Counted from the stretch's first letter, positions 16,907 to 26,008 are shown. The stretch: DNA of 64,000 nt from Pseudomonas brassicacearum subsp. brassicacearum (GCF_008801605.1 NZ_VZPJ01000012.1:155052-219051), one strand, 5' to 3'. The notes: generated from the sequence alone by a model not told the origin. Made by a program: numbers and translations.

Positions 16907-17506
16907 CTAGTCATAATTGATGTGAACCTTGGTATGCGCCGGCGCACTGCGGTGGATCAGACACTCAAGGGCCGAGCCCGGGTTGACGCCAAAACGTTCA
17001 CCCCAATAGCTGGCGCCAAAACGTCGGCCCAACAGCAGGCGACCGCCGGTGTTGAGGGTCCACATGAATTGCGCCTGCCAAGTGCCAAAGTGAGCCTCGC
17101 CGAATCGTGCGCGGCCCATGCGCGGGGCCTTCAGTTCAGTGATCGTTGCGTTGGGGTAACCCTGGCTCTTGGCGATTTCCACGTAATAGGCAATGGCCTG
17201 GCTACCGACCGCCAACAACCGCCGACGCACCGCCAAGCGACGATCGTCATACAACGGCGTGGCGCCCAGGCACGGATCGGGCAGGTTCATCACCCGCTCC
17301 CAATCCGGCACCAGTTCACTCACTCCCGCCGGGTCCATTTCGTTGAGCAAGTCGGCGGCACGGGCGTCGAGGCGGGCCAGCTCCTGGGCGATGCCTTCAA
17401 GCACATGCTCAAGTTCCGGCACGCGCTCCGGATCCCACGCCGGGCCGCTGGGCAGCAGGCTGCGCAGTTGGGCCTGGTACTGCTCGGCGGTTCTTATTCC
17501 AGCCAT
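16907..17506 (-). CDS. Baseplate protein, Mu gp48-like (YmfQ/DUF2313)
   Basis: 199 residues. The N-terminal EQYQAQLRSLLPSGPAWD and RAADLLNEMDP segments followed by MNLPDPC are typical of the DUF2313 family. It sits at the outer edge of the baseplate, where fibres attach. Its start overlaps the end of the baseplate J gene by 13 nt. Confidence 0.88.
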   Translation of the reverse strand: MAGIRTAEQYQAQLRSLLPSGPAWDPERVPELEHVLEGIAQELARLDARAADLLNEMDPAGVSELVPDWERVMNLPDPCLGATPLYDDRRLAVRRRLLAVGSQAIAYYVEIAKSQGYPNATITELKAPRMGRARFGEAHFGTWQAQFMWTLNTGGRLLLGRRFGASYWGERFGVNPGSALECLIHRSAPAHTKVHINYD

Positions 17507-18534
17507 GTGCAGCCTCCGAAGGTCAGCAACTGGTTGCTGGCGGCGGCGACATCGGTGACGGGTGCGGAGAGTTTGTGGTCGGTTTCGCCGGTAGCGCTGC
17601 TGATGGCTTCAGTGATATGGCTTAGCAACAGCGTTTCGCCGAGGCCGGCTTCGCGGTTGTGCAGGTCGCGCAGTTGCGCCTCGACGGCCGCGCGCACGGC
17701 GCTGGTGTCCGGGGTGATGCGCAGCCTGTAACTCACCGGCACCTGCGTTGGCGCCAGCACGTGCAACTCGGCGGTCACCGGACGCAAGGGCTCGATGTAG
17801 GCCCGCACCTCCTCCAATTGCTCGGCATTGGGAATCGGCTGCAAATCGTCGTCACGCATGACGAACAAGCCGACAGTGCCGGGTCCCAGGTAGCTGCCGC
17901 GACACCAGGCGCGGGTAATGCCGGGGCACTCCAGGGCCCAGGTTTCATAGTCCTGGGCCGAGCCGCCGTGAGGGATGATGCGGTAGGAGCGGATCACCCG
18001 GGCCCGTAGCGATTCGAGGCTTTCCCGGGCAACACCACCGGTCAGCCCCGGCGCCAGCACGGTAAAGCTGCTGCCGATGCCGAGGATCGGTTGGACTGGC
18101 GTCAGCACCAGGCCGGCGTCGGCGTTGCCCAGGCTGCCTGCGTCCAGTGCGGCGACGGTGGTGTTGTTCAGACCGTTGCTGGTGGTGCGGGCGGTGGTCA
18201 CTTTGAATGTGCGGCCATCGGTGGATTGCAACAGCGTGTCGACATCCAGTACCGCGCCAGCGGTAGCGCTGAAACTGACACTGCCGCTGGCCACCTGGGC
18301 CGCTTTGCGCGCCTGGTTCAGGCGCAGGGCAGCGATGCGTTCAAGGGTGGATTCATCGGCCTTGTCCGGCAGGATCTGCTCGGCGATCCAGTCCAGGTAG
18401 CCATACAGGCCATAGGCGGCGCCACCCAGGGTGCGGGCCAGCACTTGGGCATCGGACTGGCGCAGCGAATCGCTGGCCAGGTCGCTTTGGGCGCGTTTGA
18501 TCAGCACCGGCAGCGAAGGGGTTTCAAACGGCAT
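17494..18534 (-). CDS. Baseplate wedge protein J (Mu gp47-like)
   Basis: 346 residues. Family features are the N-terminal SLPVLIKRAQSDL, the middle GGVARESLESLRARVIRSYR and the HGGSAQDYETWALECPGITRAW motif, followed by a C-terminal RDLHNREAGLGETLLLSHI. It forms the wedge of the contractile baseplate. It overlaps both neighbours (11 and 13 nt). Confidence 0.92.
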   Translation of the reverse strand: MPFETPSLPVLIKRAQSDLASDSLRQSDAQVLARTLGGAAYGLYGYLDWIAEQILPDKADESTLERIAALRLNQARKAAQVASGSVSFSATAGAVLDVDTLLQSTDGRTFKVTTARTTSNGLNNTTVAALDAGSLGNADAGLVLTPVQPILGIGSSFTVLAPGLTGGVARESLESLRARVIRSYRIIPHGGSAQDYETWALECPGITRAWCRGSYLGPGTVGLFVMRDDDLQPIPNAEQLEEVRAYIEPLRPVTAELHVLAPTQVPVSYRLRITPDTSAVRAAVEAQLRDLHNREAGLGETLLLSHITEAISSATGETDHKLSAPVTDVAAASNQLLTFGGCTWLE

Positions 18535-18925
18535 AGGTCACCTGCCAACTGTTATCGGGGTTGATGTCCAGGCGCTCGCCGTCAGCCAGGGTCAGGACCG
18601 TGCGCAGGTTCAGGCGCTGGGCGTCGAGGCGTTCGCTGAGGATGTCGATGGCGCTGCAGTGCCCGTCATCGATCAGCCATTGCAAGGCTTCGCGAGCATA
18701 AAATTCGGCGTCGAGCTGGGTCTGGCGAGTCAGCTTGACCCGGCGCAACAGCCACAGTCGCGAGCCGATGCGGTCGTCGGCAACGGTCGGAAAGGTGTCG
18801 CCCCACCAGCCGAAACGTTCTTCATCATCGACAGCATCGTCGTCAGCGGCGCGGCGCCAGGTGAACAGGCTGATCAGCACCGAGCGGGTCAGTGCGGCGT
18901 GCAGGTTCTGGCTGATGAACATCAT
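18524..18925 (-). CDS. Baseplate protein, Mu gp46-like (W/GP46 family)
   Basis: 133 residues. DERFGWWGDTF and IGSRLWLLRR are typical of the GP46 family. It carries the lysozyme-like/W role in the wedge of Mu-type baseplates. It overlaps gp45 (4 nt) and gp47 (11 nt), part of the tight translational chain. Confidence 0.88.
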   Translation of the reverse strand: MMFISQNLHAALTRSVLISLFTWRRAADDDAVDDEERFGWWGDTFPTVADDRIGSRLWLLRRVKLTRQTQLDAEFYAREALQWLIDDGHCSAIDILSERLDAQRLNLRTVLTLADGERLDINPDNSWQVTYAV

Positions 18926-19431
18926 TGACCTCCCGCCGGCGCGCCGGTCTGACCGTTGCCGGCCTGTACACCGACATGCACGTGTTTGATCTGGCTAATG
19001 CCGCCGGCGATCTGGTCGCCCTGGGAAACGATCTTGCCGGTGTGGTTGATGACCGGGCTGTCGATGTTCACCGCACTGCTGGCGCGGATGTTCAGGGTTA
19101 CGGTCTGGATGTCGATGACACGACCACGCTTGAAGTGGAGCTTGTCGCCTTCGTCGGTGTAGAGCGCCACTTCGCCAGGGGCCAGGGCCTGGAGGCGAAA
19201 ACGGCGATCGGCGACCACCAGCACCACCGCATGGGAACGGTCCCCCCCCAGGAATGTGGCAATGCCCTCGGCACCGGCCAACGGGTTGCTGGTGAAGCCG
19301 TAGGGTTCGAAGTGCTCCATGTCGTCGTTCACTTCGCCGGCGGTGAGGCGCATTTGCAGCGACTGCAACTTGGTGGCCGAATTGGCGAGCACGACAGTGC
19401 CGCGCGCCAGGAGGCGGGTCAGTAGGCTCAT
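18922..19431 (-). CDS. Baseplate assembly protein V / spike (Mu gp45-like)
   Basis: 169 residues from the ATG at 19431 (M-S-L-L-T-R-L-L-A-R-G). The longer open frame upstream is made of REP DNA and is not coding. An OB-fold-like N-terminal part (about 30-90, NPLAGAEGIATFLGGD) is followed by a repeat-rich β region (VTLNIRASSAVNIDSPVI) and a glycine-rich end with H-V-H, as in spikes that hold a metal at the tip. It punctures the outer membrane. Confidence 0.88.
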   Translation of the reverse strand: MSLLTRLLARGTVVLANSATKLQSLQMRLTAGEVNDDMEHFEPYGFTSNPLAGAEGIATFLGGDRSHAVVLVVADRRFRLQALAPGEVALYTDEGDKLHFKRGRVIDIQTVTLNIRASSAVNIDSPVINHTGKIVSQGDQIAGGISQIKHVHVGVQAGNGQTGAPAGGQ

Positions 19432-19497
19432 TGAGGTTTCCTTGAGAATCGGGGACTTGAACGCGGTGTTCGGATCAACACCTCTATTGGCTGCGCC

Positions 19498-19797
19498 GCC
19501 GCCATCGCGAGCGGGCTCGCTCCCACAAGGGATTTGCGGTGGGCAGAAACTTGGAGACGGTCTCGAAATACTGTGGGAGCGAGCTTGCTCGCGATGGCGG
19601 TAGCACATCCAACATCGATGCAAGCTGACCCACCGCTTTCGCGAGCAAGCCCGCTCCCACAAGGGATTTGCGGGTGGGCAGAAACTTGGAGGCGGTCTCG
19701 AAATACTGTGGGAGCGAGCCTGCTCGCGATGGCGGCAGCACATCCAACATCGATGCAAGCTGACCCACCGCTTTTGAGAGCAAGCTCGCTCCCACAG
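19498..19797. repeat. Five REP elements with a 135-bp tandem duplication, inside the tail operon
   Basis: REP copies lie at about 19498-19527, 19572-19600, 19633-19661, 19707-19736 and 19769-19796 in alternating orientation. The stretch 19527-19660 is repeated almost exactly at 19661-19795 (134/135 bp). It lies between gp44-like and gp45-like genes that otherwise touch their neighbours. This 400-bp gap (19432-19830) holds no gene. Confidence 0.92.
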
Positions 19798-19830
19798 GGG
19801 ATCTGTGGTGGGCAGGCATCGGTTCCGGGC

Positions 19831-20871
19831 TCAGGTTTTGGGCGGTACCGGGTTGGCGTCGAAGGTATGCGGCGGCGCGACTTGCAGGGTGGTGACGGAG
19901 CCTTGTGCCGACAGCGAGTACGTCACTTTGGAAATCAGCATGTCACCGTCGAACCCCAGCACCGGGTCGATCACTCGCACCAAGGTGTTATGCCGCCACA
20001 AGTCGCCATTGGCCTGGCGCCAACCCTGCACGCGGTAGGTGGTGGTCAGGGCCTTGCCGGTACGGATGGCGCTTTCCCAGTCGGCCCGTTGCTGGGCCAG
20101 TTCGAAGGTCAACTGCGCGCTTTCGCTGATCACCGTCACCCGCTTGCGCTTGAAGCTCAGGTCCGTGGCGGTGCCGGAGACTTCACTCACCGCCGCCCCG
20201 CTCTGCTGATCACTGCCCTTGTGCTGGCCAATGACCCGGTATTCAGAGAACACCTGGCTGTAGTCCATCGGTGCGTTACCGGAGAGAATGTTCTTGCCCA
20301 GCTCCAGCACATCACTGGCCCGTCCGCCGCTGCCGGGTTTGGCCAGTAGCACGCGCCCTTGCGCGTCATCGGTGGAGAACACCCGGAACAATGTCAGCAA
20401 ACGGTCGATGGATTGAAAGACCGTTTCCCCTGGCACGATGCTGTGTTCGCTCAACCGCGCGGTTTCAGGGATTTCACTGATGACCCCCACGCCGTATTGC
20501 GACGCCAGGGCCTGGACGATGCTCAACACCGTTTGCCCACGCCATTGAGTCGGACGGTTGATCGCCGCGCAGTCCACCAGATCCTGGGTCTTGGAACCGC
20601 CTTCAATGCTCAGGCTGATCTGCCGACCGTCATAGCTGACCGGTGCCTTGAACACATAACCACTGAGGACCAGGTCGGCACCAATGCGCACCTGGCATTC
20701 ATCGCCCGGACGGATCGGCACCGCTTGCGTCTGCCCCGGCCATTGCCAGGTGATGTCGAGTTTGAAGGTGCGGAACTGACGCTCCAGGTCCGCACTGATT
20801 TCCACACTTTTCCAGCCGCCGTAATCCAGCCCGCCGACGGTAAGTGAGACAGCATAGTCGAGCTCGTTCAT
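19831..20871 (-). CDS. Baseplate hub protein, late control D-like (Mu gp44)
   Basis: 346 residues. Family features are the N-terminal SLTVGGLDYGGWKSVEIS, W-Q-W-P-G, the hub fold with SIDRLLTLFRVFSTDD, and the C-terminal DGDMLISKVTYSLSAQGS. It forms the hub that joins spike to tube. Followed by the REP array, preceded at 3 nt by the gp43-like gene. Confidence 0.9.
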   Translation of the reverse strand: MNELDYAVSLTVGGLDYGGWKSVEISADLERQFRTFKLDITWQWPGQTQAVPIRPGDECQVRIGADLVLSGYVFKAPVSYDGRQISLSIEGGSKTQDLVDCAAINRPTQWRGQTVLSIVQALASQYGVGVISEIPETARLSEHSIVPGETVFQSIDRLLTLFRVFSTDDAQGRVLLAKPGSGGRASDVLELGKNILSGNAPMDYSQVFSEYRVIGQHKGSDQQSGAAVSEVSGTATDLSFKRKRVTVISESAQLTFELAQQRADWESAIRTGKALTTTYRVQGWRQANGDLWRHNTLVRVIDPVLGFDGDMLISKVTYSLSAQGSVTTLQVAPPHTFDANPVPPKT

Positions 20872-20874
20872 GGC

Positions 20875-22113
20875 TTACTCCCCGGAGACTTTCAGGTCAT
20901 TGGGCGGCAGGAAACCAGGATGGGCTACACCGTTACGCTGGGTCACTTCAGTCACCCGGGTGGCATCGGCAAATTGCTGATACGCCACCACCAGCGCTGG
21001 CAGGCTTTGCTTGAACGACAGGTTGATCAGCCTGACACCCGACGACGCCACCGCCGTCAAGTGCGCGGCCATTTGCTGGCGCAGGTTGTTCATCGCCTGG
21101 TAGTGCTCCGGATCAGCCTTGAGGGAGGCTTGCCAGATCGCATCGTTAAGCGCATCGCGCAGGGCCAGCACATCGTCGGCCACCGGCACGTCCCGGCGCT
21201 GGACCGGTTGCACGGCCTGTTGCGCCACCGACGGCGTGGCGCCCAACTTGACCACAGGCGCCGCCACCGGCATCGCCGCAATCCATTGCGCGGCCTGCAC
21301 CAGCAGCGTGTCCTGCACCAGATCGGCCACGGCCTGGGCCGCCGCTGTGGTGTCCTTGCCGGTGGTGAGTTTGGGCGCGTCGGCCTTGCGAATGGCCTCC
21401 ACCTGTTGCGACACGCTGGCAATCACGCCGCGATAGCCGTCACGGGCAAAGTTCTTTAGCTCGCGGATGTCGCCCAGCAACCCCTTGAACTCGGCCACCA
21501 CGTCCTTGGGCAGCTCTTTCACCGCCTTGACCAGATCGCTGAGTTGCCGATAGGTCTCGATCAACGGCTTGAGCTCCTGCTCGATCACGCCGTAGATGTC
21601 CTTGAGGCTGTTGCGCAGATCCGCGATACCGATCCGCGCGGCCTTGATCAACGTCATGGCATCTTCAAAGCGCCGCACCGCCGAACCGAGGAAGCTGTCG
21701 GCAGAGACCAGCAGCAGTTTCTGACTATTGATCGCGGCCGAAGGGAATTGCAGTGGCTGGTCGGGGTAGAACTTCAGGGCGAACGTCACCAGCCCACCGT
21801 CCTGGCGGGTCTGGGTCATGTCGCACTCACCGACCTTGACCTGCAGGCGCCCCAGCCATGGATGCACCAGTTCACCGCTGCCCTGCTCCAAAGCCTTGAG
21901 CAGCTTGTCGCGCTGCTCCAGGCAATCGGGGCCGACGATGAACGCGGTCAACTCATGAATCTTCGCCTGCTGGCCGAGCCCCTCGAAAAACGGCTGGTCG
22001 CGCTGTGGATATTCATGCAACTGGCCTTTGTGGCCGACCGGGGTTTTCGCCTGATCGACCCAGAACCCGACGCTACGAAACGACGCCGGCAACAAACGAT
22101 CACGCCAGCTCAT
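20875..22113 (-). CDS. DNA circularisation N-terminal domain protein (Mu gp43-like)
   Basis: 412 residues. The N-terminus MSWRDRLLPASFRSVGFWVD and KFYPDQP are typical. Despite the family name it is a tail/baseplate protein in Mu-like tails, next to the tape measure. The rest is Ala/Val-rich and helical. It overlaps the tape-measure gene by 14 nt. Confidence 0.9.
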   Translation of the reverse strand: MSWRDRLLPASFRSVGFWVDQAKTPVGHKGQLHEYPQRDQPFFEGLGQQAKIHELTAFIVGPDCLEQRDKLLKALEQGSGELVHPWLGRLQVKVGECDMTQTRQDGGLVTFALKFYPDQPLQFPSAAINSQKLLLVSADSFLGSAVRRFEDAMTLIKAARIGIADLRNSLKDIYGVIEQELKPLIETYRQLSDLVKAVKELPKDVVAEFKGLLGDIRELKNFARDGYRGVIASVSQQVEAIRKADAPKLTTGKDTTAAAQAVADLVQDTLLVQAAQWIAAMPVAAPVVKLGATPSVAQQAVQPVQRRDVPVADDVLALRDALNDAIWQASLKADPEHYQAMNNLRQQMAAHLTAVASSGVRLINLSFKQSLPALVVAYQQFADATRVTEVTQRNGVAHPGFLPPNDLKVSGE

Positions 22114-23674
22114 TGGAGCCTCCTGTGGAAAGTGAGCGATAGCCGATGCGCGAACTCACCGCCAGGGCCGGTTGATTGGTCTGGGGCGGATCGGCGCGCA
22201 ACCCGGCCGGGGCGTTTTCGAAACGCACGGTCAGGCCGCCTTCGAGTTGCGTGCGGTTGTTGGCGGCACTTTGTTGCACCAGGGCACTGGAGGTTTGCGG
22301 CAACGCACCCGGCGCCAGCGAGGTTTTCGCTGGCCCGTTGGCGGACGCTGGCGCCAGGCTGGACGACAGGCCCAGAGGCTGCTCGCTGGCCCCGCCAAAA
22401 AACGCCGGCGCCAGCTCTCCCTTGCCTTCGGCGTTGGTCTGTCGCTGCGCCTCGGTCAGGCCTTCGACCTTGCCGGTGAACGAGGTGATCATCTCGCCGA
22501 AGCCGCCGTTGAAAAAAGCCTTGATCGGCGCGATCACCTCCTGCAACTCGTTCCACCACTGGCTGAACCACTCGCCCACCGGCCCCCACTGCTTGGTGAG
22601 GCCCTCAATGGGTGACCAATCGAACAGGCCGCTGAACACCGCCAGCATGGTCGACACCTGATTGCTGATGCCCTCCCAGATCCCGGCGAAGACTTCACCG
22701 ATCGTGCCCCAGTTGGCCATGATCAGTCCCAACGGCGTCCAGTCGAACAGGCCTTTCAGAGCGTCCGTTACCGGCACGGTCAAGGCCTTGAGCAGGTCCC
22801 AGATCGCCGCGAACAACCCGGTCAGGGGCGTCCAATTGGCAACAATCAAACCCAAGGGTGACCAGGCGAACAGCGTCTGCATGAAACCGATGATCGGCGT
22901 TGCCGCCGCCACGATCACATTCCAGAGCTCGCCTAAAAAGCTGCTGATCGGGCCCCAATTACTGATCACCAGCCCCATCGGGGTGAAGGCGAACATCGTC
23001 TTGAAGAACTCGACCATCGGCAGCACGATGGGCGCAAGCCGCTGCCAGAGCCCGGCGAAGAACGCCGAAATCGGCGTCCAGTGGGCGATGATCATTCCTG
23101 CCGCCAAGGCGATGCCCATGGCAATCAAGCCGATGGGATTCATCTTCAAGGCCAGGTTCACCACCTCGAACGCCTGGCTTGCGCCGCTGACCGCCATCTG
23201 GATCGCGTTGAACGCTACGACGCCATTTGCCAGGCCCTGTACCAGTTGAGGGTTGTCCTGCAGTACCTGGGCCACGCCGCTGACCATGGGCTGCAAACTG
23301 ACCGCCACCGCGTTGACCGCAGGCCCCAAGGCCGAGCCGAACTGCACCGACACGTTGCTGATGGAAGTCTTCAATCCATCCAGGTTCTGTGCCGCTACAC
23401 GGGGCGCGTCAGGCGCCTGGACGGCGCTGGCCGCCGCGCTCGCTGCGCCCGCTTCGTCCTTGAAGGCCAGCGCCGACTTGAGCCCGTCCATAAACGGTTG
23501 GGCCAGGCCGCCGCTGGGCAGCAGACCGGAAATGTCCAGGCTGCCCAGGCCCGTGGCGTCGAGGTTCTGCTTGAAACTCGCGACCTTCGCACGAAGGCCG
23601 GCGAGCTTGGGTGACAGCTCATCGATGCCCGTGAGCAGCACCGCCTTTTTCTCTACCTTCTGTGTGTCTGCCAT
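22100..23674 (-). CDS. Tail tape-measure protein with 41-residue repeats
   Basis: 524 residues from the ATG at 23674, whose A is the last base of the E' stop (TGATG), so translation is coupled. It has hydrophobic helices, then four consecutive repeats of exactly 41 residues (198-238, 239-279, 280-320, 321-361) and a partial fifth; each begins N/H-W-x-P-I and ends F-x-W-x-P-L-G-L-I. The C-terminal 110 residues are Pro/Ala/Ser-rich. At about 0.15 nm per residue, as known for tape measures, the length predicts a tail near 80 nm. Confidence 0.9.
   Translation of the reverse strand: MADTQKVEKKAVLLTGIDELSPKLAGLRAKVASFKQNLDATGLGSLDISGLLPSGGLAQPFMDGLKSALAFKDEAGAASAAASAVQAPDAPRVAAQNLDGLKTSISNVSVQFGSALGPAVNAVAVSLQPMVSGVAQVLQDNPQLVQGLANGVVAFNAIQMAVSGASQAFEVVNLALKMNPIGLIAMGIALAAGMIIAHWTPISAFFAGLWQRLAPIVLPMVEFFKTMFAFTPMGLVISNWGPISSFLGELWNVIVAAATPIIGFMQTLFAWSPLGLIVANWTPLTGLFAAIWDLLKALTVPVTDALKGLFDWTPLGLIMANWGTIGEVFAGIWEGISNQVSTMLAVFSGLFDWSPIEGLTKQWGPVGEWFSQWWNELQEVIAPIKAFFNGGFGEMITSFTGKVEGLTEAQRQTNAEGKGELAPAFFGGASEQPLGLSSSLAPASANGPAKTSLAPGALPQTSSALVQQSAANNRTQLEGGLTVRFENAPAGLRADPPQTNQPALAVSSRIGYRSLSTGGSNELA
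22592..23083 (-). repeat. Four in-frame 123-bp repeats in the tape-measure gene
   Basis: The repeats encode the 41-residue units at residues 198-361. They are diverged at DNA level but strictly periodic, with the Trp, Pro and Gly positions fixed. Copy-number change would alter tail length in steps of about 6 nm. Confidence 0.85.
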
Positions 23675-24101
23675 CACTGCACCTGCTGCATCGCATTGAT
23701 CCGTTGCGCGTGCTCCAGGGATTCGCGGAGCACATCCAGTGGCCTGGCCATCATCTGTTCGGGGTCAACCTTCCAGAACCAGGCCAGGTCATAGGCGGCG
23801 GCGATCAGGTCGCCGATGGCTGCGACGCCGCACTCATGAAAAAACTCGCGACGGCCCAGCTCAGGGCATTGAGGTCAGCCAGGTCCAACTGGTTGACCGA
23901 CGACGGCGGGATACCGGCGCACACCGCGATGTATTTGGCCGCGACGTCCATGTCCAGGCTCACCTCCTCGCTCTTGTCGATCTTGTACGGCAGCGCCTTG
24001 ATCGCCCGGACTTCCTGCACCGTCGGACGGCGCAGGGTCAGTTCGCTCACAGGCTCGCCGTGGGCCTCGATGGCCACGCGCAGCGTCACAACATCGCTCA
24101 T
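23674..24101 (-). CDS. Tail chaperone E-E' fusion made by -1 frameshift
   Basis: Product E reads to a slippery heptamer T-TTT-TTC (minus strand 23844-23838; codons AGT TTT TTC). A slip of -1 joins its first 88 residues to a second frame that runs 54 more codons (HECGVAAIGDLIAAAYDLAW..., ending in TGA at 23676-23674). The second frame has no start of its own and looks like the GpE family. This is the same design as P2 E/E+E' and lambda G/GT, in which the ratio of both forms guides the tube onto the tape measure. Confidence 0.85.
23805..24101 (-). CDS. Tail assembly chaperone E (Mu gp41-like)
   Basis: 98 residues. The N-terminus (MSDVVTLRVAIEAHGEPVSE) and RPTVQEVRAIKALPY match the phage tail assembly chaperone E family. 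The start overlaps the tube gene by 4 nt. The end of the gene holds the slippery site for the E-E' product. Confidence 0.88.
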   Translation of the reverse strand: MSDVVTLRVAIEAHGEPVSELTLRRPTVQEVRAIKALPYKIDKSEEVSLDMDVAAKYIAVCAGIPPSSVNQLDLADLNALSWAVASFFMSAASQPSAT

Positions 24102-24445
24102 TGCCAGGTCCCCTTGATGCCTTCGAATTTCAGCTCGATGGTGGCGTCGTCACCCTTGGACACAGGCTCTTCCACCAGGTAGGCGCCGGCCAGCACGTAG
24201 ACCTTGCCGTTGTTGAATTCGCAGGTGACGGTCATGTCGGTGCCCGCAACCAGTTGCTTGAGCGGGAAGTCCGCGGTGTGCAGCGCCGTCACCTTGAAGG
24301 ACGGGGCAATGTCGGTTTCCTTGTAGAAACCCGGTACGACGGTTTCGCGTTTAGTGAACATCAGTGGCGCTTCGCAGCCACCGTTGATGGTCAGTTGAGC
24401 GCCGTCCACTTTGACGTAGCAGGTGCCCGCAATCAGTTGACCCAT
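24098..24445 (-). CDS. Tail tube protein (Mu gp40-like)
   Basis: 115 residues, the usual size. The GTCYVKVDGAQLTINGGCE N-terminus and the IELKFEGIKGTWQ C-terminus are typical of the Mu-type tube family. It polymerises around the tape measure to form the inner tube. It follows the sheath gene after 66 bp, which include a GCCCAC(GCGAA)GTGGGC hairpin (24470-24485) that may modulate expression. Confidence 0.92.
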   Translation of the reverse strand: MGQLIAGTCYVKVDGAQLTINGGCEAPLMFTKRETVVPGFYKETDIAPSFKVTALHTADFPLKQLVAGTDMTVTCEFNNGKVYVLAGAYLVEEPVSKGDDATIELKFEGIKGTWQ

Positions 24446-24511
24446 GGTGTTTCTCCCTTCAATAAAAAGCCCACGCGAAGTGGGCTGAATTCATGCGATT
24501 GAACGCGACCT

Positions 24512-26008
24512 TCAGGCGGCGTCGTCGTATTGCAGACGGAACTGGTTGAGCAGCGCGAACACCCGCAGGCCGTTGATGTAATCCGGCGGGAACAGCACAT
24601 TGACCCGGCTCGGGTCCTGACTGTCACGCTCGACCACCAGGTGCTCGGCGAACAGCTCGGCGTTTTCCACATGGCCTTCCAGTTCGAGCTTGGCGTATTG
24701 AGCAATCAGCTCGCCGCGAATCGTGCTCGGGGTCACGATGGGCTGGCCGGCGCCGAAACGGGTGCCGTCGGCGGCCAGTTTGTGGCGACCGTACTTGCTG
24801 GTGATCACGCTTTGCAGGCGACGGACGATGAACGCCGACTGGTGCATGGTTTCGCTGTCCAGGTAGGAATTGTCAGCCTGGCCGAAGGCGTTCTTCTGAT
24901 AGGTGGTGATGGAACGCTGGATGCGCACGTAGCCACCTTCGTAATACGCGGTCGCGATGCCGTAGTTGAGCAGTGACTGGCGCTCGGTCAGGGTGAAACG
25001 TTCGCTGGCCGGTGCCGGGTCCAAGCCTGGCAGGCTGCCGCTCTGGGTCGGACGGCTGGCGTCGGCGGAGATGAACACCGCCGTGCGCGCAGCCAACGCA
25101 GCGGCCTGGACCCAGAACGGTTGCGGTACGCCCAGTTCCAGGGCCTGGATGGTCATGTGCTGGTCGTTGCGTGCCTGACCGGCAGCAACCAGGGTGCCAA
25201 TAGTGCCGCGCTTGGCGCTGTAGACATGGCCGAACAACTGCTTGGCCCAGGACCAGCGACCGGTGTTGTCGTCCATGACCGCTTGCCAGGTGTTGAGGCT
25301 CGCCACATCGGACCAGGGCATGGCGATGAACTCGAACGGTTCGTCACCCAGGGCCGCAACGGCAGCGGTCTGGTCCGGCACACCGGCGCCGCCGGTCATC
25401 GCAGTAATGGCGGTGGTCAGCCCCGCCGGGGTGTTTTCGCCATTGCTCTTGCCCAGGCGATTGAATTGCAGGCTGATGTCGTTGCCGCTGTCACCGGTCC
25501 ATTTGGCGCGCAGGGTTACGACACCTTCGGCGGACGCAGCAGTCACCGGCAAGTCGGCGGCCGCGTTGATTTTCAAGGCCAGCGCAGAGGCGGCCTGGGC
25601 TGCAGTGGCGCCGTTGACGATGGCGGCCTGGACGCGCACACCGCCAACGTACAGGTTGAGCACACCACTTTCAGTCGCGGCGCCGGTGAAGGTCAGCACG
25701 CCCTGGGCGATGGCGCCTTCGACGTTGTGCAGCGGCAGGCACCAGACTTCACCGAGCGGGTCGGTCTTGCGCCAGGTCTCGTACATCGAGGCGAGCATCG
25801 AGCCCTGCCCGCCAATGTTCTTGGCCAGCGCGACGCTGGACACCAGCACCAGTTTGCCGACTTCCGCCGGGGCGACGTTGTCGTTGACCTGGGCGACGAT
25901 CAACCGGCGCATGGCCGATGACGCGCTATTGGCGGCCGAGTTGTCCATTTCGGCGTAGAACAGCGGCACACGAATGTCCGCGGGAATATTGCTGAATCCG
26001 ATCGCCAT
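24512..26008 (-). CDS. Contractile tail sheath protein (Mu gp39-like)
   Basis: 498 residues from the ATG at 26008 (M-A-I-G-F-S-N-I-P). The sheath fold is seen in VPLFYAEMDNSAA, the middle PWSDVASLNTWQAVMDDNTG and the C-terminal QKNAFGQADNSYLDSETMHQ with YAKLELEGHVENAELF. Its presence shows a contractile (R-type) particle. The start overlaps the stop of the DUF2635 gene (TAATG). Confidence 0.95.
   Translation of the reverse strand: MAIGFSNIPADIRVPLFYAEMDNSAANSASSAMRRLIVAQVNDNVAPAEVGKLVLVSSVALAKNIGGQGSMLASMYETWRKTDPLGEVWCLPLHNVEGAIAQGVLTFTGAATESGVLNLYVGGVRVQAAIVNGATAAQAASALALKINAAADLPVTAASAEGVVTLRAKWTGDSGNDISLQFNRLGKSNGENTPAGLTTAITAMTGGAGVPDQTAAVAALGDEPFEFIAMPWSDVASLNTWQAVMDDNTGRWSWAKQLFGHVYSAKRGTIGTLVAAGQARNDQHMTIQALELGVPQPFWVQAAALAARTAVFISADASRPTQSGSLPGLDPAPASERFTLTERQSLLNYGIATAYYEGGYVRIQRSITTYQKNAFGQADNSYLDSETMHQSAFIVRRLQSVITSKYGRHKLAADGTRFGAGQPIVTPSTIRGELIAQYAKLELEGHVENAELFAEHLVVERDSQDPSRVNVLFPPDYINGLRVFALLNQFRLQYDDAA

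Noticed and set aside
18922..19758. 278-codon version of the spike protein gene
   Set aside because: The first 109 codons are translated REP DNA; the family N-terminus starts at 19431.
19498..19797. CRISPR-like array of regularly spaced repeats
   Set aside because: The repeats alternate in orientation and match the REP family found all over the window; spacers are themselves duplicated and no cas gene is near.
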